Source of the DNA: Leucobacter sp. Ag1
GTDB taxonomy: Bacteria > Actinomycetota > Actinomycetes > Actinomycetales > Microbacteriaceae
Assembly: GCF_000980875.1 (NCBI RefSeq)
Contig: NZ_LAYO01000107.1
Span: 44,120 to 108,119, forward strand
Direction: 5' to 3'
Length of the DNA stretch: 64,000 nt
This document shows positions 30,055 through 39,454 of this stretch, in pieces; the first letter of the stretch is position 1; each line of letters begins with the position of its first letter. The notes beneath the pieces are model-generated. The model had not been told where the DNA came from and searched no databases. It saw only the letters and a list, made by a program, of their open reading frames with translations. The position numbers and the translations under genes were made by a program.

Positions 30055-31866
30055 CTACGGGCTGAGGCGTCGACGCAGCAGCTCGATCCGCTTCTGCAGC
30101 TGCGACACGCTCGCCTGCGCGACCGCTGGCCCGCCGCAGATGCGCCGCAGCTCGGTGTGCACCGCGGGGTGCGGATCCCCCGACACCTTCGAGTACATGC
30201 CGACGAGGCTGTTGAGGAGCTTGCGCTGCTCCCCCAGGGTTCGGTGCAGCGCCCCGGGCGCCTCCGCCTTCTCGGGCGCGTGCTCGAGGATCCCCTGCTT
30301 CGTCGCGCTGCTGCGCGCCTGCCGGGCCTGCCGCTGCTGCAGCACCGCCTTCACCTCGTGCGGTTCGAGCAGACCGGGGAACCCGAGGAACTCGAGCTCC
30401 TCCTCGCTCTCCACCTCGGCGTAACCACCGAACTCGGTGCCGTCGAACACGGCGCGGTCGAAGTGTGCGTCGGACCCGAGCGCCTGGTAGACGAAGCCCT
30501 CGCCGTCGGCGAGCTCCGAGGACGCCTTGTCCTCGCGCTCGGCCTCGGCCATGAGCGCCGCTTCGGCATCCCACATCTCCTCAGCGCTCTTCGGCCCCTC
30601 GAGCACGTGCCCGCGCTCCTTCTCCATCTCCTGCGCGAGCTGCATGAGCGCCGGCACGTTGGGGATGAAGACCGAGGCGACCTCGCCGCGCCTGCGCGAA
30701 CGCACGAAGCGACCGATCGCCTGGGCGAAGAAGAGCGGGGTGGACGAGCTGGTGGCGTACACGCCGACGGCGAGACGGGGCACGTCGACGCCCTCGGACA
30801 CCATGCGCACCGCGACCATCCAGCGGGATTCGCCCTTCGAGAACTCGTCGATGCGATCCGAAGCGCCCGCGTCGTCGGACAGGATGAGCGCGACCTGCTC
30901 GCCGGTGATCTCGCGGAGCTGCTTCGCGTACGCCTTGGCCGCCGCGTGGTCGGTCGCGATCACGAGCGCACCCGCGTCGGGGATCGAACGCCGCACCTCG
31001 CTCAGGCGGCGGTCGGCGGCGCGCAGCACCTGCGAGATCCAGTCGCCGGCGGGATCGAGCGCGGTGCGCCAGGCCTGCGAGGTGACGTCCTTGGTGTTGC
31101 CCTCGCCGAGCCGCGCCTCCATCTCCTCGCCCGCGGAGGTCTGCCAGCGCATCTTTCCCGCGTAGACCATGAACACCACGGGACGGACGACGCCGTCGGC
31201 GAGCGCGCGACCGTAGCCGTAGTCGTAGTCGGTGACCGAGACCTTCGAGCCGTCGCCCTGCGGCGCGTACGCGACGAACGGGATCGGCGCGTCGTCGGAG
31301 CGGAACGGGGTGCCCGTGAGCGAGAGCCGCCGCTTGGCGGTCGCGTAGGCTTCGCGGATCCCGTCGCCCCAGCTCAGCGCGTCGCCGCCGTGGTGCACCT
31401 CGTCGAGGATCACGAGCGTGTCGGCGTTCTCGGTGATGAGCCGGTGCTGCACCGGCTTCATGGCGACCTGGGCGTAGGTGACGACGATGCCGTGGTAGTG
31501 CGAGCCGTAGCCGAGGCCGTCGCCGTTGGAGTAGTAGGGGTTGAGCCGGATCCCGGCGCGCGCCGCGGCGTCGGCCCACTGGGTCTTGAGGTGCTCGGTG
31601 GGCGCGACGACGATCACCTGCGAGACGGTGCGGTTCGCGCGCAGGATCGACGCCAGGCGGAGCGCGAACGTCGTCTTGCCCGCTCCCGGCGTCGCGGAGG
31701 CGAGGAAGTCGAGCGGTTCGCGTTCCAGGTACTGGCGAATCGCCTCTTCCTGCCAGGCCCGCAGGGTTCCTGCGGTGCCGTGCGCGGCGCGCTCCGGATA
31801 TGCCGGGGGCAGGTGTTCGGCTGCGCTCGTGCCCGGCAGGTGGAGGCCGTGGTCCGAGTCAGTCAC
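30055..31866 (-). CDS. DEAD/DEAH-box SF2 helicase (XPB/SSL2-like ResIII type)
   Basis: A 603-residue helicase-like ATPase. Motif I is SATPGAGKTTFAL, motif II DEVH in LVILDEVHHGGDAL, motif III SLTGTPFRSDD, and motif VI QAIGRFVRSRRRGE. The layout is that of the type III restriction-enzyme/XPB branch of SF2. The last ~200 residues form a charged extension with coiled-coil-like stretches and no recognised domain. The role is unknown; it is conserved in Actinobacteria as a single gene. The GTG start is 122 nt from the divergent SGNH gene. The 184-nt gap behind it leads to tRNA-Leu. Confidence 0.87.
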   Translation of the reverse strand: MTDSDHGLHLPGTSAAEHLPPAYPERAAHGTAGTLRAWQEEAIRQYLEREPLDFLASATPGAGKTTFALRLASILRANRTVSQVIVVAPTEHLKTQWADAAARAGIRLNPYYSNGDGLGYGSHYHGIVVTYAQVAMKPVQHRLITENADTLVILDEVHHGGDALSWGDGIREAYATAKRRLSLTGTPFRSDDAPIPFVAYAPQGDGSKVSVTDYDYGYGRALADGVVRPVVFMVYAGKMRWQTSAGEEMEARLGEGNTKDVTSQAWRTALDPAGDWISQVLRAADRRLSEVRRSIPDAGALVIATDHAAAKAYAKQLREITGEQVALILSDDAGASDRIDEFSKGESRWMVAVRMVSEGVDVPRLAVGVYATSSSTPLFFAQAIGRFVRSRRRGEVASVFIPNVPALMQLAQEMEKERGHVLEGPKSAEEMWDAEAALMAEAEREDKASSELADGEGFVYQALGSDAHFDRAVFDGTEFGGYAEVESEEELEFLGFPGLLEPHEVKAVLQQRQARQARSSATKQGILEHAPEKAEAPGALHRTLGEQRKLLNSLVGMYSKVSGDPHPAVHTELRRICGGPAVAQASVSQLQKRIELLRRRLSP

Positions 31867-31988
31867 AACGTTCTAGACTAGCCGGTGCGCCCGGGCGACG
31901 TGCCCGGGTTCGCGACCGGCAGACGTCCGACCCCCCGAGTTCGGCGCCGTTGCGCGGTCGTTCCCCGCCGAGCGAGAGGATCCCCGCG

Positions 31989-32816
31989 ATGTCCGACGAA
32001 CTGGCGAACGATGCGATTCCGCTGGAACTGCCCTGGTCGCGATTCGTCGCGATCGGCGACTCGTTCACCGAGGGCCTCGGCGATCCGGATCCCGAGAGCC
32101 CCGGCGGTCTGCGCGGCTGGGCCGATCGCTTCGCGGAGGTGCTCGCGGAGCACGATCCCGAGTTCGCCTACGCGAACCTCGCGGTGCGCGGCAAGCTGAT
32201 CGGCCAGATCACCGACGAGCAGCTCGACATCGCCCTCGACCTGCGCCCCGACCTCGTGAGCGTCTGCGCCGGCGGCAACGACGTGATCCGCCCCGGCACC
32301 GATCCCGACGCGGTGGCCGAGCAGCTCGAGTCGATCCTGTCGCGCCTGCGCGCCACCGGCGCCACCGTGCTCGTCTTCACCGGTGTGGACACCGGGTTCC
32401 AGCCCGTCTTCCGGTCGATCCGCGGCAAGGTCGCGATCTTCAACGAGAACGTGCGCAAGGTCGCCCAGCGCCACGACTGCGTCGTCGTCGACCAGTGGGC
32501 TCTCGAGGAGCTGCAGGACAGCCGGTACTGGGCGGGCGACCGCCTGCACCTGAACGCCCTGGGCCACCACACGATCGCCCGGGCCGCGCTCGCCGCGCTG
32601 AACGTGCCGAACAGCCTCGCCCCGCTCGATCCGCCGCCGCTGCCGGTGCGCACCTGGCGCGAGGCGCGCAAGGAGGACGTGGTCTGGGCGCGCGAGCACC
32701 TCGTGCCCTGGGTCATCCGACGCATCAAGCACGTCTCGTCCGGCGACCACATCGAGCCCAAGCGGCCGCAGCCCGGTGCCGTGCACCCGCCGCGGCACGA
32801 CGCGGACCTCGCGTGA
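31989..32816 (+). CDS. SGNH/GDSL-type hydrolase
   Basis: A 275-residue SGNH hydrolase. Block I is AIGDSFTEGLGDPDP (Ser nucleophile), block III GGND (CAGGNDVIRPG), and block V DRLHLNALGH (Asp and His). Block II is the NLAVRGKLIGQ Gly. There is no signal peptide, so it is probably cytoplasmic. The substrate (acyl ester of a lipid, sugar or wall polymer) is unknown. ATG 31989 has a GAGAGGA site. The stop overlaps the MFS gene (GTGA), which in turn overlaps the NagZ-like gene (ATGA): a three-gene coupled operon. Confidence 0.9.
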   Translation: MSDELANDAIPLELPWSRFVAIGDSFTEGLGDPDPESPGGLRGWADRFAEVLAEHDPEFAYANLAVRGKLIGQITDEQLDIALDLRPDLVSVCAGGNDVIRPGTDPDAVAEQLESILSRLRATGATVLVFTGVDTGFQPVFRSIRGKVAIFNENVRKVAQRHDCVVVDQWALEELQDSRYWAGDRLHLNALGHHTIARAALAALNVPNSLAPLDPPPLPVRTWREARKEDVVWAREHLVPWVIRRIKHVSSGDHIEPKRPQPGAVHPPRHDADLA

Positions 32817-34039
32817 CCCCGGCCCCGAGCACGGCACCGGGATCCTCCCCCGGCCGCAGCATCCGGCCGGCGCTCTTCGCGCTCGCCATCGGCGGCTTCG
32901 GCATCGGCGCGACCGAGTTCGCCGCGATGGGGCTGCTGCCCGAGCTCGCGGCCGATCTGCTGCCCGAACTGCACCGCAGCGATCCCGACGCGGCGCTCGG
33001 CCGCGCGGCGATGCTCGTCTCGGCCTACGCGATCGGCGTCGTCGTGGGCGCCCCGACGCTCGCGGCCTGGCTCGCCCGGTTCCCCCGCCGTCCCGTGCTG
33101 ATCGCGCTGGCCGGCGCGTTCGCGCTCGCCTCCATCGCGACCGCCGCCGCACCCACCTTCGAGCTCGCGGTGCTCGCACGCTTCGTCTCGGGGCTGCCGC
33201 ACGGCGCGTACTTCGGCATCGCCGGGCTCGCCGCGGCCGACCTCATGGGGCCGGGCATGCGCGGCCGCGGAGCGGCGTCGGTGCTGCTCGGTCTCGCCGT
33301 GTCGAACGTGCTCGGCGTGCCCCTCATCACCGCGATCGGCCACGCGACGAGCTGGCGCGTCGCCGTGCTCACGATCGCTGCGATCTTCGCCGTCGCGACC
33401 GTCGCCATCGCGCTGACCCTGCCGCGCGGCGAGCACGGTCCCGGCACCTCCATCCGCACCGAGCTGTCGGCGCTGCGCCGGCCGGGCGTGTGGATCGCCG
33501 TCGCGATCGGTTCCATCGGCTTCGCCGGGTTCTTCGCGGTCTACAGCACCGTCGCCTCGCTGACCACGGAGGTCGCCGGGCTGCCCGCGACCGCGGTGCC
33601 GTGGCTGCTCGCGGTGGTCGGGCTCGGCATGACCGCGGGCAACCTGCTGGGCGGGAGGCTCGCCGACGGGGGCGCGATCCGCACCCTCATCGGCCTCATG
33701 CCCGTCTTCTCCGTGCTGCTCGCCGGTACCGCACTGCTGGCGCCGTTCCCGATCCCCCTCACCATCGGGCTGTTCCTCATCGGCACGGTCGGCTCCGTGA
33801 TGGTGCCGTCGGTGCAGGTGCGGCTCATGGACGTGGCGGGCGACGCGCACACGCTCGCCGCCGCGCTCAACCACTCGGCCCTGAACATCGGCAACGCCAT
33901 CGGCGCGGCCGTCGCCGGCGCGCTCATCTCGTCGGGCTGGGGCTTCGTCTCGCCGCTCTGGGCCGGCGCCCTGCTGGGCCTCGTCGGGTTCCTCTGCGCG
34001 TGGCTCAGCCGCGCCGTCGAACAGCGGCCGCGCCGATGA
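32813..34039 (+). CDS. MFS transporter (AraJ/drug-efflux type)
   Basis: A 408-residue major facilitator with 12 hydrophobic segments. GATEFAAMGLLPELAADL is the N-terminal signature of the AraJ/arabinose-efflux branch. A GRLADGG-type loop follows the seventh helix. The GTG start (32813) overlaps the SGNH stop by 4 nt. Relatives export sugars, amino acids or drugs; the substrate is unknown. Its coupled neighbours, an SGNH hydrolase and a NagZ-like lipoprotein, hint at a cell-wall or glycan metabolite, but this is a guess from context. Confidence 0.86.
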   Translation: MTPAPSTAPGSSPGRSIRPALFALAIGGFGIGATEFAAMGLLPELAADLLPELHRSDPDAALGRAAMLVSAYAIGVVVGAPTLAAWLARFPRRPVLIALAGAFALASIATAAAPTFELAVLARFVSGLPHGAYFGIAGLAAADLMGPGMRGRGAASVLLGLAVSNVLGVPLITAIGHATSWRVAVLTIAAIFAVATVAIALTLPRGEHGPGTSIRTELSALRRPGVWIAVAIGSIGFAGFFAVYSTVASLTTEVAGLPATAVPWLLAVVGLGMTAGNLLGGRLADGGAIRTLIGLMPVFSVLLAGTALLAPFPIPLTIGLFLIGTVGSVMVPSVQVRLMDVAGDAHTLAAALNHSALNIGNAIGAAVAGALISSGWGFVSPLWAGALLGLVGFLCAWLSRAVEQRPRR

Positions 34040-35247
34040 GCCGCGGCAGAGCACGGACTGCACGCGGACGCCTCGCCGTCGTGCTGGCCGCGATCGGCAC
34101 GGCGGCGCTGCTGCTCGGCGCATCCGGCTGCGCGCCCGAGCCGGCACCGGCCCGCCCGAGCTCCAGCGCCCCGAAGCCGACGAAGACGACCCCGCCCCCG
34201 CCCACTCTCGAGGAGCTCCGGCACGCCGAAGCCCAGCGCCTCGTGGCCTCGTGGACCCCGCGCGAGCGCGCCGGATCCATCGTGATGGCCGGGTTCGAGG
34301 GGACGGACCCGGCGCCGGTGCGCGCATTCGCCGCGCAGCAGCACCTCGGCGGGCTCATCCTCATGGGCGGCAACGTCCCGGGCACCCCGGAGGAATTGCG
34401 CGCCCTGACCGCGGGCCTGAGCCCTGACCCGAAACTCCCCGTACTGACCGGCATCGACGAGGAGGGCGGCGAGGTCACCCGCCTGCCGTGGGACGACCTG
34501 CCCGGCGCCGGCGAACTCCGATCGCAGCCGCCCGCGCAGACCACCGCCGCCTTCCGCTCACGCGCCGGCCTGCTCCACGACGGCGGCGTGACGGTCAACT
34601 TCGGGATCGTCGCCGACGTCACCTCGGACCCGAACAGCTTCATCTTCGGGCGCGTGCTCGGCGAGAACGCCGCCGAGTCCGGCCCCCGCGTCGCGGCCGC
34701 CGTCGCAGGCGAGCGCGGACTCGTGGCCTCGACGCTCAAGCACTTCCCCGGGCACGGGGCCGCCCCAGGCGACTCGCACAGCGGGATCCCGCAGACCGAC
34801 CTCGACCGCGCGAGCTGGCAGCGCAACGAGGCCCCGCCCTTCACCGACGGCATCAGGGCCGGCGCGCAGCTGCTCATGTTCGGGCACCTCGCCTACACCG
34901 CGGTCGATGCGAAGCCCGCCTCACTCTCGCCGCTCTGGCATCGGATCGCGCGCGAGGAGCTCGGATTCACCGGCGTCGCCGTGACCGACGACCTCGGCAT
35001 GCTGCTGTCGTCGGGCGATCCTGCGTACACCGACCCGACGAAGAACGCCGTGGACGCCCTCGCCGCGGGCAACGACCTGCTGCTCATGGTGATCGGCTCG
35101 GATCAGGCGACGGCGACCGGCGCGGTCGACGGGATCGTCGCCGCGGTCGCCGCGAAGGCCGTGCCCGAGGCGCGACTGACCGACGCCGCAACGCGCGTCA
35201 CGGAGCTGCGGCTCGAGCTCGCGGGCTGGAAGCCGCCCGCGAACTGA
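34036..35247 (+). CDS. Lipoprotein beta-N-acetylhexosaminidase, GH3 (NagZ-like)
   Basis: A 403-residue glycoside hydrolase family 3 protein. The signal peptide ends in a lipobox (LLGASGC), so it is anchored outside the membrane. A Pro/Thr-rich linker follows. The catalytic parts of NagZ-type enzymes are present: KHFPGHGAAPGDSH (the general acid/base His of the flexible loop) and VTDDLGMLL (nucleophile Asp). NagZ removes GlcNAc from muropeptides; an exported form could trim peptidoglycan or other GlcNAc glycans. ATG 34036 overlaps the MFS stop. A hairpin shared with convergent ptsI ends the operon. Confidence 0.9.
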   Translation: MSRGRARTARGRLAVVLAAIGTAALLLGASGCAPEPAPARPSSSAPKPTKTTPPPPTLEELRHAEAQRLVASWTPRERAGSIVMAGFEGTDPAPVRAFAAQQHLGGLILMGGNVPGTPEELRALTAGLSPDPKLPVLTGIDEEGGEVTRLPWDDLPGAGELRSQPPAQTTAAFRSRAGLLHDGGVTVNFGIVADVTSDPNSFIFGRVLGENAAESGPRVAAAVAGERGLVASTLKHFPGHGAAPGDSHSGIPQTDLDRASWQRNEAPPFTDGIRAGAQLLMFGHLAYTAVDAKPASLSPLWHRIAREELGFTGVAVTDDLGMLLSSGDPAYTDPTKNAVDALAAGNDLLLMVIGSDQATATGAVDGIVAAVAAKAVPEARLTDAATRVTELRLELAGWKPPAN

Positions 35248-35261
35248 GCCGCGCCGGATCG

Positions 35262-35286
35262 GACCGGCGGCGACGCGCCGCCGGTC
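35262..35286. terminator. Bidirectional terminator between nagZ-like and ptsI genes
   Basis: A 10-bp perfect stem (35262-35271 with 35277-35286) and 5-nt loop lie between two convergent genes (ends 35247 and 35285) and overlap the ptsI stop codon by two bases. No clear U-tract on either side. Confidence 0.55.
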
Positions 35287-37006
35287 AGAGCAGTTCGACG
35301 AGCTCCGGGGCGATCGCTGCCCGCACGGTTTCGCGGGCCTCCTCCGGGCTCTCCGCGGTGAGCGCGAGTTCGGCGAGCCGCTCGCACTCCTCCAGCGCGT
35401 GCGCCGAGAGCGCGAGGCGTACCGCGGGCACTTTGCTCGACGCCATCGAGAGGCTGCCGACGCCGAGGCCCGTGAGCACGAGCGCGAGCAGCGGATCGCC
35501 GGCGGATTCCCCGCACACGCCGAGCGGCTTCCCGGCCGCGCGCGCCCCCGAGGCGGCCGCGGCGATCACGTCGAGCACAGCGGGCTGCCAGGGATCGAGC
35601 AAGTCGGAGAGCTCTCCCTGCATGCGATCCGCAGCCATCGTGTACTGGGCGAGGTCGTTGGTGCCGAGGCTGCCGAAATCGACCGCGCCGAGCACCTGCT
35701 CGGCGCGCAGCGCGGCGGCCGGGACCTCGATCATCACCCCGGCAGAACCGAGTCCTGCGGAGCCGACCCGTTCGGCGAACCAGCGTGCTTCCGCCGCCGT
35801 CGCCACCATCGGGGCCATGACCCGCACGTCGGCTCCGGTCGCCTCGGCCGCCGCCGCGAGCGCTTCGAGCTGCGCGTCGAGCAGTTCGGGCCGTGCCTGC
35901 GAGAGGCGGAGACCGCGTCGTCCGAGCGCGGGGTTTTCCTCCTCCCCCAGGTCGGCGAAGGCGAGCGGCTTGTCAGCGCCGGCATCGAGAGTGCGGACCA
36001 CCACGCGCCGCGCACCGAACGGCGCGAAGACCCGCCGGTAGATCTCGGTCTGCTCTTCGACCGTCGGCGCTGCGCCGGCCGAGAGGAAGACGAATTCGGT
36101 GCGGAAGAGACCGACTCCCTCGACATCCTGCGCCGCAGCGAGTTCGGCGTCCTCGACGCCCCCGATGTTGGCGAGCAGTGCGACGGGGTGGCCGTCGGCG
36201 GTCGCGCCGGGCCCGCGGACCTCGGCGAGCGCGGCGTCGCGCCGTTCGCGCATGCGCCGCTGCGCATCGACGGCACCCGGGTCGGGGTGCAGCACGACGG
36301 TACCGCTGTCGCCGTCGATCGCGATCGGGGTGCCGTTCGGGATCGCGGTCGCGTCCGGCAGCTGCACCACGGCGGGGATCCCCATCTGAGCCGCGAGGAT
36401 GGCGGTGTGGCTGGTGCGTCCACCCGCACGGGTCACGATGCCCAGCACGAGGGATCGATCGAGCGTCGCGGTCTCGGCGGGCGCGAGGTCCTCGGCGACG
36501 ACGATGCTCGGCTCGGTGAACTCCGGCACTCCGGGGGCCGGTACGCCGAGCACCTCGGCGATCGCGCGCGAGCCCACGTCGCGCAGGTCGGTGACCCGCT
36601 CGGCGAAGTAGCCGCCGAGCGCTTCGAACTGCGCGGCGAACTCGTCGATCGAGAGCGCGATGGAGGTCGCGACCCCCTGCCCGGAGCCGAGGTGCTTCGC
36701 GACCGCGCGATGCAGGGATCGGTCGCGCGCGATCATGGCGGTGGCCTTCAGCACGTCGCGCGCGGTGGCGTCGGCGTTCATCGCCTTCGCGTCGAGCGCC
36801 CCGGCTACGCGCATGAACGCAGCGACCGCCTGTTCGGCGGCCGCGGTCGGATCCGACGCCGCCGCTTCGTTCAGCGGCGGCTCCACCGGCGACGCGACCT
36901 GCACGACGGGGCCGGCGGCGGAGCCGGGGCTCACGCCGATGCCCTGTCGGGTCTCCGAAGCCTGTCCCGCTGCGGTCGACCCGCTCGCGTCGCCGGCGGA
37001 GGTCAC
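35285..37006 (-). CDS. ptsI: Phosphoenolpyruvate-protein phosphotransferase (PTS enzyme I)
   Basis: A 573-residue EI of the sugar phosphotransferase system; it takes phosphate from PEP and passes it to HPr. Signatures are QGIGVSPGSAAG (N-terminus), the active His in GGRTSHTAILAAQMGIP, the PEP-binding LFRTEFVFL and RTLDAGADKPLAF, and the proton-donor Cys in GVCGESAGDP. Length fits E. coli EI. The first ~20 residues are an added Ser/Ala-rich stretch. GTG 37006 overlaps the ptsH stop (GTGA). Cytoplasmic; serves the fructose PTS next door and any other PTS in the cell. Confidence 0.96.
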   Translation of the reverse strand: MTSAGDASGSTAAGQASETRQGIGVSPGSAAGPVVQVASPVEPPLNEAAASDPTAAAEQAVAAFMRVAGALDAKAMNADATARDVLKATAMIARDRSLHRAVAKHLGSGQGVATSIALSIDEFAAQFEALGGYFAERVTDLRDVGSRAIAEVLGVPAPGVPEFTEPSIVVAEDLAPAETATLDRSLVLGIVTRAGGRTSHTAILAAQMGIPAVVQLPDATAIPNGTPIAIDGDSGTVVLHPDPGAVDAQRRMRERRDAALAEVRGPGATADGHPVALLANIGGVEDAELAAAQDVEGVGLFRTEFVFLSAGAAPTVEEQTEIYRRVFAPFGARRVVVRTLDAGADKPLAFADLGEEENPALGRRGLRLSQARPELLDAQLEALAAAAEATGADVRVMAPMVATAAEARWFAERVGSAGLGSAGVMIEVPAAALRAEQVLGAVDFGSLGTNDLAQYTMAADRMQGELSDLLDPWQPAVLDVIAAAASGARAAGKPLGVCGESAGDPLLALVLTGLGVGSLSMASSKVPAVRLALSAHALEECERLAELALTAESPEEARETVRAAIAPELVELL

Positions 37007-37272
37007 TGGGCGTCCAGGTCAGTGGACAGCAGCTCGACGAGACGGTCGAGCACGGCTTCGGCGTCAGCGCCCTCCGCGGTGAGCACGACCTCTTCGCCGT
37101 GCTTCGCGCCCAGCGCCATGACACCGAGGATGCTCCCGGCGTCCACGGCGGCCTCGCCGGGACGACCGATCTCGACCTCGAGCCCGGACTCGCCGACGGC
37201 CTCGACGAACAGCGAGGCGGGTCGGGCATGCAGACCGACGGACGAAGCGATGGTGACGGAACGGGTTGCCAT
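37003..37272 (-). CDS. ptsH: Phosphocarrier protein HPr
   Basis: An 89-residue HPr. The phosphorylated His is in GLHARPAS. The regulatory Ser-46 equivalent lies in AGSILGVMALG, the site used by HPr kinase in Firmicutes; no such kinase is expected in Actinobacteria. ATG 37272 has an AGAGGAG site. It lies between fruA (67 nt away) and ptsI (4-nt overlap), so the PTS general proteins are expressed with the fructose transporter. Confidence 0.96.
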   Translation of the reverse strand: MATRSVTIASSVGLHARPASLFVEAVGESGLEVEIGRPGEAAVDAGSILGVMALGAKHGEEVVLTAEGADAEAVLDRLVELLSTDLDAQ

Positions 37273-37339
37273 GATGACTCCTCTGTACGGGGTGTTCGGG
37301 TGGGACGGCCGCCCTGCGACGGCCGTGCGATGGTTCGGT

Positions 37340-39409
37340 TCAGGCCGCGATCGGCACGGTTGCCGCGGTCCTGGCGTTGGCTCGGCGGGCTGCCGCGCCC
37401 TTCAGGACGATCACGAGGGCGGCCGTCACGAGGACGCCGGCGGCGAGCGCCGCGACGAACAGCAGCGGTTGGCCGATGAGCGGCAGCACCCAAATGCCGC
37501 CGTGCGGTGCGCGGAGCGTCGCACCGAAGAGCATGACGAGGCCGCCGGTCACGGCGGACCCGATGGTCGAGGCGACGATGATGCGGATGGGATCGGCCGC
37601 GGCGAACGGGATGGCGCCCTCCGAGATGAAGGAGGCTCCGAGCAGCCAGGCCGCCTTGCCGTTCTCACGCTCGGGAGCGGAGAACAGTCGGGGTCGCACG
37701 GCCGTGGCGAGTGCGAGAGCGAGGGGCGCCACCATGCCCGCGGCCATGACCGCGGCCATGATCTTCAGCTGCGGTGCGTCCATCGCGGCGCCCGCGGCCG
37801 AGAGCCCGGCCGTTGCGAAGCCGTAGGCCACCTTGTTCACGGGGCCGCCGAGGTCGAAGCCCATCATCGCTCCGAGGATCAGTCCGAGCACGAGCACGCC
37901 CGCGCCGGTGAGGCCGTTCAGTCCGTCGTTCATGGCGGTCATGAGTCCCACTATGGGGCGACCGAGCACCGTGATGAAGAGGCCGGCGGTGAGCAGGGTC
38001 GACAGCAGCGGGATGACGACGACGGGCATGACGCCCCGCACGCCCTTGTGCACCTTCCAGCTCGAGATCCACCTGGCGAGCGCGCCCGCGAGCAGGCCTG
38101 TGACGATGCCGCCGAGGAATCCGGCGTTCATGCTCGTGGCGATCGCGCCGCCCACGATGCCGGGCACGAGACCCGGCCGGTCGGCGATCGCGAAGGCGAT
38201 GTAGCCCGAGAGGATCGGGACGAGGAATCCGAAGGATGCCGAGCCGATCACGAAGCAGAGCGCCGCCCACGAGGTGAGGCTCGTCACATCGAAGTGCTGG
38301 GCGATGTTGAACTCGTCGGAGCTCGTCAGGCCGTACTTGACGATCTCGATCGCACCGCGCTCCCCCAGAGCGACCTGGGCGAGCATGAACGAGAGGGCGA
38401 TGAGGATGCCGCCGGCTGCCACGAACGGGATCATGTACGAGACGCCCGTCATGAGCCACTGACGCAGCCGGGTGCCCGCACCGACCTTCTGCTCGGCATC
38501 GGCGTCGGGAGCCGCGCCGGCGGCGGCCTCTCCCGCGGCCCGCTCGGCGCGCTCGGGATCCGCCGCCCACGTTGCCGCCAGCTCGGCTGCCTGCTCGAGC
38601 AGTCGGGGCCCGTCGGAGATCGCCTGCTTCACCCCGACGTCGACGGTGGGCTTGCCCGCGAACCGCGCGCGATCCTTCACCTCGACGTCGTGCGCGAACA
38701 CGACCGCATCGGCTGCGGCGATCTGCGCGGCGGTGAGCGGGGTCGACCCCGCGGAGCCCTGGGTCTCGACCGCGATCTCGTGTCCGGCCTCGCGCGCGGC
38801 GTTCTCGAGCGCCTCTGCCGCCATGTAGGTGTGGGCGATGCCCGTGGGGCACGAGGTGACCGCGACGAAGCGCAGGGGACGCTCGGCTGCGCGCTCCGCC
38901 GGAGCGGGATCCGCGACGGATGCGGGATCGGCAGCGTTCTCGGCTGGGGTCGGAGCCGGATCGAGCCGCACGTGCTCGTCGACGATGGCCACGACCTCGG
39001 CGGAGCTCTCCGCGGCGAGCAGCGCCGCGCGGAAGTCCTCGCGCATCAGGGCGCGAGCCAGCTGCGGCAGCACCTGCATGTGCGCGTCGCCCCCGTCGGC
39101 GGGCGCTGCGATGAGGAACACGAGCCGAGCCGGGCCGTCCTTCGCGCCCCAGTCGATCCCGTCCTCGGCGATCCGGCCGAACACGAGCGAGGGCTCGGTG
39201 ATCGCCGCGCTGCGCGCGTGCGGGATCCCGATACCACCCGGGAGCCCGGTCGCCATCTTCGACTCGCGCTCGCGCAGGTCCGCGATGAAGACCTCGAGGT
39301 CGGTGCAGCGACCGGTCGCCACGAGGCGTTCCGCGAGCGCACGGGTCGCTTCGTGCCGGTCGGCACCGGTGAGGTCGAGCACCACCTGCTCGTCACTGAT
39401 GAGTGGCAT
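37340..39409 (-). CDS. fruA: PTS fructose transporter, fused EIIABC
   Basis: A 689-residue three-domain permease that imports fructose as fructose 1-phosphate. EIIA (residues 1-150) has the phospho-His in GIGIPHARSAAI. EIIB (about 175-275) has the phospho-Cys in VTSCPTGIAHTYMAAEAL. EIIC (from about 325) has roughly ten membrane segments and the conserved FDLGGPVNKVAY and EGAIPFAAADP stretches. ATG 39409 has AAAGGA upstream. It sits between the 1-phosphofructokinase gene (45 nt away) and ptsH. Confidence 0.96.
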   Translation of the reverse strand: MPLISDEQVVLDLTGADRHEATRALAERLVATGRCTDLEVFIADLRERESKMATGLPGGIGIPHARSAAITEPSLVFGRIAEDGIDWGAKDGPARLVFLIAAPADGGDAHMQVLPQLARALMREDFRAALLAAESSAEVVAIVDEHVRLDPAPTPAENAADPASVADPAPAERAAERPLRFVAVTSCPTGIAHTYMAAEALENAAREAGHEIAVETQGSAGSTPLTAAQIAAADAVVFAHDVEVKDRARFAGKPTVDVGVKQAISDGPRLLEQAAELAATWAADPERAERAAGEAAAGAAPDADAEQKVGAGTRLRQWLMTGVSYMIPFVAAGGILIALSFMLAQVALGERGAIEIVKYGLTSSDEFNIAQHFDVTSLTSWAALCFVIGSASFGFLVPILSGYIAFAIADRPGLVPGIVGGAIATSMNAGFLGGIVTGLLAGALARWISSWKVHKGVRGVMPVVVIPLLSTLLTAGLFITVLGRPIVGLMTAMNDGLNGLTGAGVLVLGLILGAMMGFDLGGPVNKVAYGFATAGLSAAGAAMDAPQLKIMAAVMAAGMVAPLALALATAVRPRLFSAPERENGKAAWLLGASFISEGAIPFAAADPIRIIVASTIGSAVTGGLVMLFGATLRAPHGGIWVLPLIGQPLLFVAALAAGVLVTAALVIVLKGAAARRANARTAATVPIAA

Positions 39410-39454
39410 GTCGATTCCTTTCGGGATTCGGTTCGGGTCCGGCGCGTCGCCGGT

